Assembly (NCBI GenBank): GCA_015501055.1
Contig: JADNYV010000017.1
Span: 248,001-312,000 of the forward strand
DNA from: Mucidula mucida
Taxonomy: Eukaryota > Basidiomycota > Agaricomycetes > Agaricales > Physalacriaceae
Reading direction: 5' to 3'
DNA: 64,000 bases
This document shows, in pieces, positions 1 to 12,008 of this stretch (the first letter of the stretch is position 1; every line of letters starts with the position of its first letter). Under the pieces are notes generated by a model. It did not search any database, was not told where the DNA came from, and was given only the letters and a program-made list of their open reading frames with translations. The translations under genes and the position numbers were made by a program.

Positions 1-1661
1 TGAGTTGAACGCTCAACAGGTTAGTCGGTTGCTCGTTTGCACCATACTTTCTGGTTTCTCCGCTTTCGCCTGATACTGATTGTCGCGCGTTGGTCCTCCT
101 ATCCTTTTAGGATGGTGATAAGCACCTTAACGCAAAGTTCAAGAAAAGGCCGCGCGCTACAGAGGTGCCGTCCTTTCTTTCACTCTCTCCTCAAATCTCA
201 CGTCCTGCGAATCGTACTTTCTGACCCGTGCCCTCTACAGCGCGCCAACATTCTTAAAGGTGCGCCCGATCGCTCAGGCTCACTGTGTAACTCTGATCTC
301 CGCTGCCAGAGGTACAAATCATGCGCGGAACACACCATCCGTCAATAGTGAAACTCGTCTCGTTCTCGGAGTCTATCGAGCACTACTTTTTGGTCCTCGA
401 ATGTACGCTACCTTGGTTTCTCACCCTCTCTGGATATTAACTACCCAATCAGTGATGGAGGGTGGAGAATTATTTCACCAAATCGTCAAACTTACCTACT
501 TTTCTGAGAATCTTTCTCGGCACGTCATTCTGCAGGTTGCTCAGGGCATTCGTTACCTTCATGAGGAACGCGGGGTCGTTCATCGTGACATCAAACCCGA
601 GAACCTATTGTTCAGTCGTATTCCCATAATACCCTCCAAGCAACCTGTACAGCGGCCTTACGACGAGGAAAAGGAAGACGAAGGCGAGTTCATCCCTGGT
701 GTCGGTGGTGGTGGTATAGGTCGGGTCAAAATCGCCGATTTCGGACTTAGTAAAGTCGTTTGGAACGAAGAGACCATGACGCCATGTGGTACCGTTGGCT
801 ACACCGCACCGGAAATAGTCAAGGACGAACGCTACAGCAAGAGTGTCGACATGTGGGCGTTGGGATGTGTCCTATATACCCTATTATGCGGGTTCCCTCC
901 GTTCTATGACGAGAGCATCAATGTTCTTACGGAGAAGGTGGCGCGCGGGTATTATACCTTTTTGAGCCCTTGGTGGGATGACATTAGCGGCAGTGGTATG
1001 TGCCCCATACGTACTGTGACCTCTAAATCTAATCTCCGCTATAGCCAAAGATCTCATACAACATCTATTATGTGTTGACCCCGCCCAACGATATACGATA
1101 GATGAATTTTTAGCGCATCCATGGTGTAACGCCGCTCCTGCACCACCTCCCCCTCCGACCCCTTTTATCTACAATAACCCGCCTATGTTCGCGCCCTTAG
1201 ATTCACCGCTATTATCAGCCGCGCGCGGTGGTCGCGTCGAAGGTCGCTCTCCGGGACTCGCAACCCTCAAGGAGGCGTTTGATATCACATATGCCGTCCA
1301 TCGTATGGAGGAAGAAGGTGCTCGTCGTCGGAAATATAATGGCCGCGGAGGTGCTGGCGCACGCGGTTTTTTGTCTGGTCTGAACGAGGATGATGAGGAT
1401 GAAGAAGATGAAGAAGTTCCTCAGACCAGTCGAACGATCCAGCCAGCATCTGCTGCAACTGCCCAAGCGAAGAAGGCTCCTGCGCCTGCATCGTCAAGAG
1501 GGCGCAAAGTGGGAGGGTCTAGCAAAACCTTTGAGCTCGATCTGGATGGTGCAACATTGTTGGGACGCCGTCATCAACGTGGCGTAGGGAAGAGTCCTCT
1601 TGCTGCGCTGCCAATCACATCTGGAGATGACCTCGATCCTGGAAGTCCTATGCGGATGTAG
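1..1661 (+). CDS. Rck2/Srk1-like Ca2+/calmodulin-type Ser/Thr kinase (5' truncated by window)
   Basis: This is a CAMK-family protein kinase resembling yeast Rck2 and fission-yeast Srk1, which are MAP-kinase-activated kinases in stress signalling. Exons read as <1..19, 111..164, 241..259, 310..402, 453..995 and 1045..1661, with introns of 49-91 nt. Visible motifs are RANILKEV, GGELF, the catalytic loop HRDIKPENLLF, a long family-specific insert ending PGVGGGGIGRVKIADFGLSK, the activation segment GTVGYTAPE, and subdomain IX with DMWALGCVLYTLLCGFPP. The glycine-rich loop and the start lie before position 1. The tail after about 1185 is acidic and low-complexity, but keeps a conserved stretch (LKEAFDITYAVHRMEEE). 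The insert between the catalytic loop and DFG supports the Rck2/Srk1 assignment over generic CaMK. The frame is intact throughout. Confidence 0.9.
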
Positions 1662-3483
1662 ACTTCTCGTTTTTGATGTCATACCCCAGTATCCTTTCGG
1701 CGCCCTCCACCTCCAACTCCAAACCCTCAACGGACATGCCCTTTGATTCATGAACATTTGCCCTCACGCTTCTTTCGACTTATATACGTTGTGTCGACGA
1801 TTGGAAGTTGTGTGTACTTCTGCTGTCTGTACAATCCGACGCGTAGCGTATTGTAGTGCTCTAATACATGCATACACAACAACCATGATGTTGCTACCGT
1901 TTTACAATACACGCCTGGTGGCCTATCGTTATATTCTTAAATAGATGTGTACAATAGACGTCGTTGCCGTTGTACTTTTTCTAAGTCTTGCTTCTTCATC
2001 TCTACTCTCAGATCTCAGGCCTCAGGGCTTGTGTTCTAGAATGCGCTGTGCATGATACTCTCAAAGGACAGATGTCAAGTTCGTGATTTCGGCCTGACTT
2101 GCGCCGGTGACTATGTACCATTAGGTTTTAAGCAGTCAGGGTTAGGCTTGGTGGTTCTTTAGAACGAACTTGATTATTCTGACAACGGATCTTGGGTGAC
2201 ACCTCACTCTGGAAGAGCGAGGAGCGAACTCGGGATACTGGCGTCTCCTCCGAGTGATTCATCGCGATAACTGGCGAGTCCCCGCATCGAATATTGACAC
2301 CGTTGTATTCATTATCTGTGGCATATAACTTGATGGCCGTCAGACACCAAAGGGTAAATCCCATCGCAGACTAGGTACGCCGCGATCGCGTACAGACGCC
2401 AGCTCATCGATGTTTTCAAAGTTGCGCATGGACATTGTCATTGAGTCCCTCACGTAACGTTCGACTGGGCGGATCCGAAGGCAGGCAGACGGCCAAATAT
2501 ACCTCACATGTCTCGTGAAGATGTGACGCTGGTCCAGAGTCCTGGTGTGGGGGAGGGGGCAGGAAAAGGAAATCTGGAAGCTCCTGTGCGGTTGAAGATC
2601 AGAAAAAGTATACGTATTGCGTCCGGAGCTAGTTTGAACGGAGGAAGGAGATACGCAGTTCCGAGGCGTTTTTTTACAGCTTAAGTGTACTAAGTAGATA
2701 GGCGAGTCAACGGGGGTTCGGGCATATGGTTACATTAACCGCATAGTACGCCATAGTCAGTGGCGTCGCAGACCATTACGCACATGGGAAGGCTAATAGG
2801 CTGGACAGCTTTCATTACCACGTTCAAAGCGATCGTTGGGCCGCGTTCGCGTCCTAGAAATTCGACCACTTAGAAGACGTTCTTGTGCCTGCTGGGACGG
2901 TTTGCCAAAAGATGTTACCTGCCGATCGAGAAGCCCGAGGAAGTGATGGAAGTAAGTACCGGACATTGTGAGCTTGTAGTAACTCAATGAGTTGATCAGG
3001 AGATGCGGCAGAACATTGTATTTGTGCACTAATGGAGTGTGAAATGAACGGCGGATATATTGATGGCGCAACACGTACCACCTGCGAGCTGATACGCGGA
3101 CGAACAACTTGTGGGCGTAAAGAGTCAGTATATAGACCAGCATAAATGAACTGACCGCTGATCCGCGGCTTTGAGTTGGGGACGATACTATGGCTTTTGG
3201 AGTACACGAGCACGAAAAAGGCCTAGGCATGCTAGTCGTCGACGGTTTTGCAATGGGAACGTTTGAACGGCCGCTCGTAAACCTCGGGACCTGCGGGGTA
3301 AGTTAAACTTTCACCTGTGGGAGCGCACCGCGGACTGTATAGCTGGTCCACCGGTCGTCGGAGACGCATTATCTCAATGACCTATCGCACAACAGTTTAT
3401 ATCCGTTTCATTTACAACCGATAGAGCCTGAATGTAAAAAACGCAGTGCCCAAAACCCCGCAATGAGATGAAAAGAAAAAAAG
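1662..3483. other. intergenic, no gene supported
   Basis: This 1.8 kb stretch lies between the kinase stop and the 3' end of the F-box gene. Open frames of 60-145 codons occur on both strands around 2790-3230, but they overlap each other, lack recognisable motifs and have no convincing splice context. I see no RNA gene. It may hold 3' ends of both neighbouring transcripts, which converge here. Confidence 0.5.
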
Positions 3484-4930
3484 TCAGAACCAGTCATAGC
3501 GGACGTTTAAATAACCGGTTGTGAGAAAGCCTCTTTGAAACCCTTGCTTTCCTTTACGAGTATCCGTCCGTGGCGGGGACTCTATCCAGACCATCCAATA
3601 GTCGTCTGGAAAATGTAAATAAAGATGCTTCAAGGAGTAGTACTTATTCGTCAACGTCTCGATTATTTTCTGTCCTTCAATCGGGTTGGACGCGATCATG
3701 AAAAGTATGACCAAGTTCTCAAGGTCTCCCGGCAACGTCATACTGAGAAGAGCCTCAAAGAAGGGCTGAATACAAGGTTCACGTCAGTCAGACAGGCGAC
3801 GCTGATCAAAGGCTTACTTCGTATGTGAGCGCATACATAGGCTCTTCTCTCTGCGTTTGAAGAGGCAACTCAAACGACAAGGACCGAAGTTTAAGGAATA
3901 AGTGTGTGATGGATGTGCATAACGCCTTGGTGGGGAAAGCGCGGAGCTGCATGGCCTCCAAATCGGGAGCGCATGCTTGGAGATCATGCAGCTGTTGCTG
4001 TATATCGAAACGATCGCAGGTACCTCCCCATCGCGTCCCGTTTAGACGGACACGACGAAGTCGTTTCTGGGTTTCTACCACCGACTTCAGCATATCTTGC
4101 GGGCCATCGAAAGCGGACAGAGATACAGATTCCGGCAGAGGCACGAGAGTCACTCCCCGGGACGCGGTTAAAACCTTCAGCTTGGATAGATGTGGACATT
4201 TTCCAAGCGCCACAGGTAGGAGATCGGATTTCATAACAGAATTGTCACCGCTAAGCGCAATGGATTTGAGTGATGTTGCGCCGAAAGAGGTCAATTCCTC
4301 CAGCGCGTCGAGAGCTGAAGACTGCGTCTCTAATTGGAGACGAGTAAGAGTGTCGAGATTGATCAACGACAGCCACTGTTGAGGAGGCAGGTTGGGCGTA
4401 TTGTCATCTCGAGATAGAAACAACGAATGGGTCGACACGGTATGTCGTAGATTGGACGGTATAGCAGATGGAGCATGACAATATGTAAATGAGAGAGATT
4501 GGAGGGAACGACAGCGCGAGATGTTCTCGGCGCGTCTCTCGTCAATAGAGACGCGTCTGAAAGAGAGTTCTGTGAGCCTGGGAAAGTTGGGTAGGTGGGC
4601 GCAGAAGTCGTCGATGATGGAATCGAACTCTATGTCTTTGGTCACGTAGTCGACTGAGCAAGCGCGGACATAGTCAGATATGGGTTCAGACTTGAAAAAT
4701 GCCAGCCTTTGCTGGGCATACACCTTGTCCGGACGCTCGCTGGTCTTGAGAAAGTGTAGTATCACATCGCGTGTAACGTTGATGGTGATAGTGAGCGATT
4801 GATACATGTACTTGCGCGTCTCCGCGCGAAAGGCTCTCGACGCGAGGGATACGTTTCGGAGCGCATTTAGCGCGAGATGGCTGAAGATGAGCTCCGTGAT
4901 TTCCCAAGGGAGGTCGCCGCCATTGGTCAT
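3484..4930 (-). CDS. F-box protein
   Basis: This is a predicted substrate adaptor of an SCF ubiquitin ligase. Exon 1 runs 4930 down to 3818 and exon 2 runs 3765 down to 3484; the 52-nt intron (3766-3817) keeps phase 0, giving about 464 residues. The N-terminus carries an F-box (residues about 5-45: LPWEITELIFSHLALNALRN followed by SLASRAFR). It is followed by leucine-rich, poorly conserved sequence with repeats such as LTELSFRRVS and LKSIALSG, typical of basidiomycete F-box/LRR-like families. I chose the ATG at 4930 rather than the open-frame start at 5113 because it sits immediately before the F-box. It also leaves about 208 bp for a promoter shared with the divergent PRP31 gene. The substrate cannot be inferred. 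Confidence 0.8.
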
Positions 4931-5138
4931 TACAGCCTGGAATGTAGTCAGTACAATTCTTGGCGCCAACGCTACAGTACCTACACTGTGACCCGGGATC
5001 ACCAAATCGTCGGCAGTCAACGACGACTGGACGATAACAGGCTTAGTCTTGGTAAAGGACAAGTCAGCCGCGGCCACTAAGCAGTGATCCGCCGGATCGG
5101 CCAATAATCCCACGCATCCCGCTTACATTAAGACTGTC
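4931..5138. promoter_or_regulatory. shared divergent promoter of F-box gene and PRP31
   Basis: Only 208 bp separate the two divergent start codons, so both promoters must lie here or overlap the genes. No clear TATA box is seen. That is inference from gene positions, not from a recognised motif. Confidence 0.45.
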
Positions 5139-7151
5139 ATGGCTGACCTCGCTGACGACTTGCTTGCCGATCTCAACGACCTATCCGACGCAGCAGAAGA
5201 CGAGGAGCCAGAGCCTTCCAACTCGTTAAAACGCAAGGCCGACGAAGATGCGGACATGTCAGAACCAGAAGAGGGCAGCGAAGAAGGCGAGCACGAGATT
5301 GGCGGTCTCGTTCTACCAGGCGGTGTCAAGCCTGCAGAAGAACTAGATGTTGAAGATGTGCAGCAGATGGAGTTGGGTAGTGTTGAGGATGTCAGCAAAA
5401 TTGCCAAGCTGGACGGTAGTAAAAGGATGAATGACTTGCTCAAGGTGCGCGGACTACCGTTCACCCTTTAAATCGCATCTAAGTCTTACATAGGAAATAG
5501 AGAAATACCAGGCAAACCCTAGCTCACCCGAAGCCATGGCTCTTCCTGCACACCTCAATCCAGAATACACTGTAATTGTCCAAGCCAACAACTTGTCGGT
5601 CGATATTGATAATGAAATCATGCTGGTCCACAAGGTCTGTTTTCTTTCTTACATCAATACACAATCTCATCATTTTGGCAGTTCATCCGCGACCATTACG
5701 CCGTCCGTTTTCCTGAACTTGAGCAACTGGTCGCCGATCCTGTCATGTATATTCGTTCCGTTCGAGCGCTCGCTAACAGTGAGGTAAGAATTGATTTCCT
5801 ATTCGTTGTTATGACCCTCTTAACTCTTCCAAGGATGTCACGAAAGTCGACTTAACTGGTGTTCTACCTCCCGCCATTATCATGAGTGTGGTCATGACAG
5901 CTACAACATCTCCCGGAAAACAACTCACGGATGCAGAATGGTCCGCTGTACAGCGTGCCTGCGACCTTGCAGATCGTCTAGAGGATGCTCGCAAGAAAGT
6001 ATGCTTTTTGTTCACTCCAGCCTTGCAAGTAAGCTGACCTGCGACCTCAGATTTTCATGTACGTCAGTTCTAGAATGAACGTACTAGCACCCAATCTTTC
6101 AGCCATTGTTGGTACCACTACAGCCGCAAAACTCCTTGGTGTCGCCGGAGGTTTAGCTGCGCTAGCGAAGATGCCCGCATGCAATGTTCATGTAGGTTCC
6201 TTTCTCCCTTCTCTCGGATCATTGCTGACGACGCGTCTTTCAGCTTCTCGGTGCTCAAAGAAAGATCACGGCCGGGTTTTCGACAGCTACTCAAAAGCGG
6301 CATACAGGATTCATCTTCCAGTCTGAGCTTGTGACAACGACACCTCCAGAATATCAGCTCAAAGTTCAGCGAACGATTGGCGCCAAGTCTGTATTGGCTG
6401 CACGTATGGATCTGGAGCGTAAGCTTCGGGATGGTGAGTACACTCAGAGCTCCTCTTGGTGACCGAATTATTAATATCATCTAGGCTCGTACGGTGACCA
6501 GCTACGAGACAAGATTGAAAAGCACATCGATCGTCTTGCTGCTCCTCCACCTGCTAAAGTGACGAAAGCTCTTCCTATTCCTGGCGACGGGCCCAAGAAG
6601 AGGCGGGGTGGAAAACGGTTCGTATAGATGAAATTTCAATGGGCTAAATCACTGACTGTCCAATTCAGTGCGCGTAAAGCGAAAGAAGCTTACGCACAGA
6701 CCGAGCTCCGCAAGCTACAGAACCGCATGACGTTTGGGGAGGCGGAGGAAGAGGTTGGGGCGTTTGACCAGACAAAGGGTCTGGGAATGATGGGTACTGG
6801 CAAGATACGCGCAGGAATGGGCGAGGCAAACAGTAAAGGTCTGTCTTTCCATCAACTTCAGAACGGGTTCCGAATTCTGACCCTATGATACAGCGAGGAT
6901 GTCCAAGGCGAACAAGTTGAGAACTGCAGCGTTGACGAGGTCAGCTCAGGCGTCGTCCTCCGGAACGGCAACTTCATTGAGTGTGACCCCTGCTCAAGGT
7001 TCGTGGTTCCTACACCTTTCTTACGGATTTCTGCTTACAACTTTTCTTAGGCTTCCAACTGACGAGCGCGGCTGCTGCACAACGAGTGAAAGAGGCCAAT
7101 GAACGATGGTTCGCCGGTGGAACGTTTTCTTTTGTCCCGAACAAGAAGTAA
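5139..7151 (+). CDS. PRP31: U4/U6 snRNP splicing factor Prp31
   Basis: This is pre-mRNA processing factor 31, which binds the U4 snRNA/15.5K complex and bridges U4/U6 to U5 in the tri-snRNP. Ten exons (5139..5444, 5494..5634, 5682..5783, 5834..5998, 6051..6191, 6244..6433, 6485..6617, 6669..6838, 6894..6998, 7051..7151) join without a phase error into about 517 residues, close to the family's usual 490-530. An acidic N-terminus is followed by the NOSIC segment ([15 protein letters not shown]). The Nop domain then follows, with [19 protein letters not shown] and [14 protein letters not shown]. The C-terminal Prp31 domain carries the basic [16 protein letters not shown] and [10 protein letters not shown] motifs. 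All introns are about 49-53 nt and canonical. It is divergently transcribed from the F-box gene. Confidence 0.95.
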
Positions 7152-8091
7152 ATTTTCGGTGGTTCCAGTCCTATTGGACGTTACGGAGACGTGTATGTTC
7201 TGATATGGAGTAATGATTCTCAGATGGACAGCAATTAGAGGTCTGCGCGCATTCATGATAAAGTGACTCGGAATGGAACATGGTCTCGCTGACACTGTAT
7301 GCGGCTCACTACAGGCATGTTGCGCGGTTTGCTCGCGCCGACTCAGAGGAGCGTGATGCATCCAAATGATATGAAGCTCCTCGAATTTCCGCGTCTTGAC
7401 AGGCTCTTCCGCCATTAGTGGGCTCGTTAATAATTAACAATCTTCTCACGATCGTTCTTGCTAGAAGCGTGACCTCTGTTGACAGCGCTACAGGAAATCC
7501 CAACATGCTGAATGCGCGTGCGCGCCTGAAGACGTGTTATTTGGAAAAAAAAATCATTTGGAATATATAGGTCCGGTGTACGGTTCTACAAACTCGGTAC
7601 CGTTACTTGTAAGTCCTAGATTTCTCGCGTTACCTGAGGATTATGACAATGATATAGTCACTGTAAATTTAGGCCTCATCGACCTGCTCAAGAGAGGTAC
7701 AGATCGCCGTAACCTGCTGCATAATACTGAGCCTCCTTTGGAGTTACTTCTCGAAACAGGTATTCGAGGGTGCAGACAGACGGCAGGATCATCTTCGGAC
7801 ACCGACTGATTCCCTGCCTGAATCTCGGTTGTAATATGGCAGGTACTTGTATCACAAGGCGTGGTTCAGACTGGCGGAACAGATAGTCGGGTCAGTCGAT
7901 GATTCGGATTGGTCTGAAACGAATGAAGGAAGATATGCTGGTTCTACGGGACGTTCAACAGATTGACATCTACAGCTCTTTGACAAGCGATCCAAGGTTC
8001 AACTTCGCGAAATACTTTCAATTTCTGTATAAATGGGCTCGGCTTGTCAAATTAACACCTGGTTGACTTACTTCTCACCAGATCTTTCGTC
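7152..8091. other. intergenic, no gene supported
   Basis: No convincing coding or RNA feature is seen between PRP31 and the xylanase locus. A short AT-rich open frame (7534-7809) has no family resemblance. The sequence CTGTATAAATGGG near 8024-8036 could be a TATA box for the xylanase locus, about 60 bp before its ATG. Confidence 0.4.
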
Positions 8092-9710
8092 ATGGTTCAA
8101 GCACGCCTCCTTGTGGTCGTCTTACTCTTGCCTCTTGGGCTGGCTCTCGACCCGCTTCATGACTACCTCAATCTCAGTGGGCGATACCTTGGGTTCTTTA
8201 CCAACAAAGCGCGTCAGGACTCGGCAGGCGCTACATACAACTCTATTGCGAAAACGAATTTCGACGCTGCCACTGAGAGTAATGCGTGCAAGTGGGAAGT
8301 CATTGAGCCCAGCCAAGGGCAATTCAGCTGGTCGGCTTGTGATTATACGTTCAAGTAAGCGATAGTTGTTTCTTGAACTTCGAGTAACTATTGACGGACA
8401 TGATGATCACAGTTGGATTACTGGTCTTGGCGGAAAGTTCAGAGGCCATACGCTTGTATGGTAGGCGCTTCTCTCAATCGTGGTGACGTCGAGTCATTGA
8501 GGATGTAACAAACAACAGGCATTCTCAGTTGGCGGGGTGGGTCAATAACCTCAGAGGTACCGCCGTTGATGCGGCTATGAAGAATCATGTACATGTTTAG
8601 TATGTGGCTTCTATTCTGGTCTTGACGCGTACCCGTTTAGATAACGACCATTATGGGGCGCTATGCGAACAAGCGAGAACGCTTTCTTTTCTCAAAAGTT
8701 GCGTGTTAAATATCTTTCAGGACATATGCATGGGATGTCGTCAACGAAGCGCTTAACGAAGATGGAAGTCTCCGTTAATCGGTGTTTTCCCAACAGATTG
8801 GGAGCAACTTCATTGAGAAGGCGTTCACGTATGCTCGAGCGGCGGATCCCAATGCCAAACTGTACTACAATGATTACAACATTGAGGCCCAGGGTACTAA
8901 ACAGAATGGCGCATATAACCTTGTACAGGGGCTCGCTGCCAAAGGACTCATTGACGGCGTTGGTCTGCAAGGTATGAGCGAACAAGACAGCTGAAGACCG
9001 TGACTTGATGATTTGTAGGTCATTTCACTGTAGGACAGATGCCGGCTAATCTCGCTGCCACCGTGACGAGATTCGCCAGCTTGGGAGTCGACGTTGCCTT
9101 CACTGAGGTCGATATAGGTACGAGGTTTGCCTTTTTCCTCTTGTTCTTTTGCGAGGGCGCCGCTGATTATCAACAGGAGCCAGGACTTCACAGGACAGGC
9201 CAGAGACTATACGACTGTTGTTAACGCCTGCATCCAGGAGCCGCGATGCGTTGGAATCACTGTAGGCGGAGTAAGGGACAACGAATCTCGTACGTCAGAT
9301 TCGCCCGGTCTGCCATCTGCTCAGTACTTATGAGTAAACGACAGCGAGCTGGAGGAACGGAGAGTATTGTCTCCTGTGGAATGAGCAATACCAACCCAAG
9401 CCTGCGGCTACAGCGGTCGCTACTGCCGCAGAGGCAGCGTCGCCTGTGAGCACAACCGCGGCTGGAAGCACAAGCGTGACAGCTATCTCGAAACTGCTGG
9501 CGACACGACCTCGGCTTCAGCTACGACTACTGCTAGCGGCGCAACGCAAACTCATTACGGACAATGTGGAGATGAGTCTCTGTCTCGTTTTCCGTCTTCA
9601 CTCGATACTTACGAATGATTCGACCCCCTGCACGTCAAGGATGGACAGGACCTACTGTTTGTGAGTCGCCGTTTACATGCAACCCGGTTTCAACGCCTTG
9701 GTATTCCCAG
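8092..9710 (+). pseudogene. GH10 endo-1,4-beta-xylanase with C-terminal CBM1 remnant, degenerate
   Basis: The locus is a secreted glycoside hydrolase family 10 xylanase, which cleaves xylan backbones in plant cell walls. A signal peptide (MVQARLLVVVLLLPLGLA) is followed by conserved GH10 blocks: GRYLGFFTNKA, RGHTLVWHSQL, YAWDVVNEALNEDG with the acid/base Glu, and FTEVDI with the nucleophile Glu. At least five introns fit; one (8673-8720) would use a GC donor. The copy looks inactive. An in-frame TAA at 8776-8778 falls just after NEDGSLR, where the family usually has a glutamine. After about 9120 the frame shifts, and the conserved Trp of the ITVWGV block is Gly here. Near 9546-9710 a Ser/Thr/Ala linker leads to CBM1 pieces (QTHYGQCGG, then GWTGPTVCESPFTCNPVSTP), without an ordinary donor site between them. 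Sequencing error cannot be excluded for the shifts, but does not easily explain the nonsense codon. Confidence 0.75.
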
Positions 9711-10078
9711 GTATGGATCGGTTTACTTCTAGTGTTAACGAACTGCAGGCTGAAACTTTAGCAGTGTTTATAAACATTGTCGGTATGAATCTTGGGTGAA
9801 GACGTAGGTATAGGTAGTAGCATAAAGGCGGATGCGGGATGGACATTTTCAGTATTCCATATCTTTCGACATGGTTCGCAGGCAAGGAGCTTCGACCGCC
9901 CAATTCCCTTCTGTAAATTTCTGTACTTTGGAATGGTGATTGCAGACCATGTTTATCATCAATTTCCAGCAGGTCAATGTCCAATGTTCAGTATCGCTAG
10001 ATCTAAAGAATTATAGCACGTCTCAACAAGTACTATCCTTTTGCCATCTCGTACTCTAAGAGGTAGGAAGGTACCTCA
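9711..10078. other. intergenic between convergent loci
   Basis: Nothing recognisable is seen in this stretch, which lies between the 3' ends of the xylanase locus and the next minus-strand gene. Confidence 0.4.
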
Positions 10079-12008
10079 TTATATCCATCCCTCCTCATCT
10101 ACATACTCCCCAACGTCATCGACCAAGCGCATCCGAATCCTTGCTCCATCCCCCTGGACCTTTTCCCATTCTCTCAACCTCCTCCTAATCTCGAGTCTCA
10201 ACGGAGCATCCACATATACCTTTATGTAACCTCCTCCTTCATACTCGTCGTCTTTAGGGAACGCGACACCCACACCGAGCTCTTTCCGCAGCTCGAGGAG
10301 CTTATTCCATAGAGGAAGTGTAACAAACGGGTGCGCAACGATGATTCCGACACGCCTCCATCCAAAGCGCATATCGGGATTCTCTTCGTCTGGGATATCA
10401 GGTGAATACGGCAAGTCAAAGCGTGGTGTAGGACGTCGAAGTGAGAGATGTTGATGGGGCTACAAGCGCGCATCAGGTGACCGGGCAAAATACGAAGTTA
10501 GGGAAGGCACCTACGTAGGGAATAACTTTGACTAAGAACGAAGTAGGTTTGACGTCGATCTTGTGTTCCTGTGGTAGAATGAGACCCGGACTTGGACTGC
10601 GTGGATAGTCTAAACCATCATCTTGAGCCTCTTCCTTGATCGAGTGGTCTTCGACCTCTTTGACTGGGACAACCCACTCAGAGATCAGATCACCGTCCCA
10701 TTCACCCGCCAGGTCTTTTTTCTGCCTCTTAGCCGGAGTAGGCGAATGTGTGGTGAAGTCATCCGCATCCATTATTTCGCTGATGGATTGGCTCTTCCTC
10801 TGTGAGTCAGGTGTTAACCGAGGCGTCAAACGAGATGAACGAGCCGGCGCTATTCGTTTCGGCGGAAAGAAAATCGGACGTTTGATGCGTGGTGGATCAT
10901 GTCGTTTCCGAGGTGATGTAGATTGTAGGCGTGGAGGAGGGCGGATTATCGGAGGAAGATGCGCTCGAGGCGCGGGAGGAGGTAGAAGGTGTTGTTTGAC
11001 ACCAATTGGACTTGGAGATAACACTCTATCCAAACTTGTTAGGCTAGTGTCACCATCACCGTCGTCTTGGAAGTCGATGAATGCAGTATCAGCTTCTATA
11101 CTGTCATAGCTCTCTTCGAGTCTTTGTTTGAGAGATTTCGTAACAGCGCCATTGTAGCCTTCACCGCTCTCCTCGGTATCAAAACATGAACCATAATGCA
11201 CGTCCAACCGCAACGAATCCTCTACAGCTTGTTCGTCCTCCTCATCTGTCGGCTCAATAGAAGGTCTAAGCCGATTCGGAGAAGGGACAGTCCCACTGGC
11301 TCGAAATACATCGGGAGCGGCACTATCTTCGTCATATGTGACTGAGTTGTCTGTAGACTCAGACTTGCCACCGACATGCTCATACATTAGAGAATCTTCA
11401 ACGATGACGTCCTCGTCAAGATACCGAGAACGAGAAGTGGTGAAGGTGGAGGATGGTCGACGAATAGAGGCATTGAAATCGTTGTGGGAAAAGGACAGAG
11501 GGTACAAGGCATCACTGCGAGACTCCTCCGTTTCGGACTCGGAATCAAATACCACATCGTCCGAAGGTGGGTGCGTTCGCGTCAAAGGAATCTTGGACTG
11601 GGTGAGCGGTGCGGAGGTTCTGGTAACAAAAAAGTGTCGGCCGCTACCACCTTCGATTTCATATCCGTCATCCTCGTATTTGTTGATATCATCCGAGCTG
11701 GTAGACGCGAAAGCGGATACGGCTTCTGCAGACACCATATTGTTGTCTCCCCCAGCGAGCGCTGGCGGACGTGACCCATCCCAGTGAATCCAATCATCCA
11801 ATTCGGTGATATTCTCCTGCTCAGCATGATCATCCAGCGCCTGCGTGTCTTTGGAAAGAAATCCCAGGTCCACGTCCAACCATCGGACGTCGGGCGAGAT
11901 GAGACGCCTTGCCCTTTCTAGGATACGGCCTTCGTGTTGGTTAGCATCGAGTGAGGAGGATGAGACTTGAGGTAGAGAGGCGTTGTAGTTATGTACGACA
12001 AGCGACAT
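10079..12008 (-). CDS. hypothetical protein, acidic and disordered with structured C-terminus
   Basis: I do not recognise this family. Exon 1 runs 12008 to 10515 and exon 2 runs 10459 to 10079, joined in phase over a 55-nt intron into about 624 residues. The start at 12008 is the first Met before a plausible N-terminal block (MSLVVHNYNASLPQ, then RILERARRLISPDVRWLDVDLGFL). Residues about 60-330 are rich in Ser, Asp and Glu and look disordered. A proline/arginine-rich basic stretch follows (PRAHLPPIIRPPPR, FFPPKR), suggesting nuclear localisation or nucleic-acid contact, which is inference only. The last 125 residues look folded: GWRRVGIIVAHPFVTLPLWN, then ELGVGVAFP and IKVYVDAPLRLEIRRRLREWE. 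Confidence 0.7.

Noticed and set aside
2793..3230. Overlapping minus-strand open frames of 119 and 145 codons
   Set aside because: They overlap in different frames, have no motif, and the residue composition looks like translated non-coding sequence.
8776..8798. Treating the xylanase stop as part of an intron (GTTAATC...CCCAACAG)
   Set aside because: It would be only about 23 nt, shorter than any intron here, and would remove the conserved VFSQQ residues.
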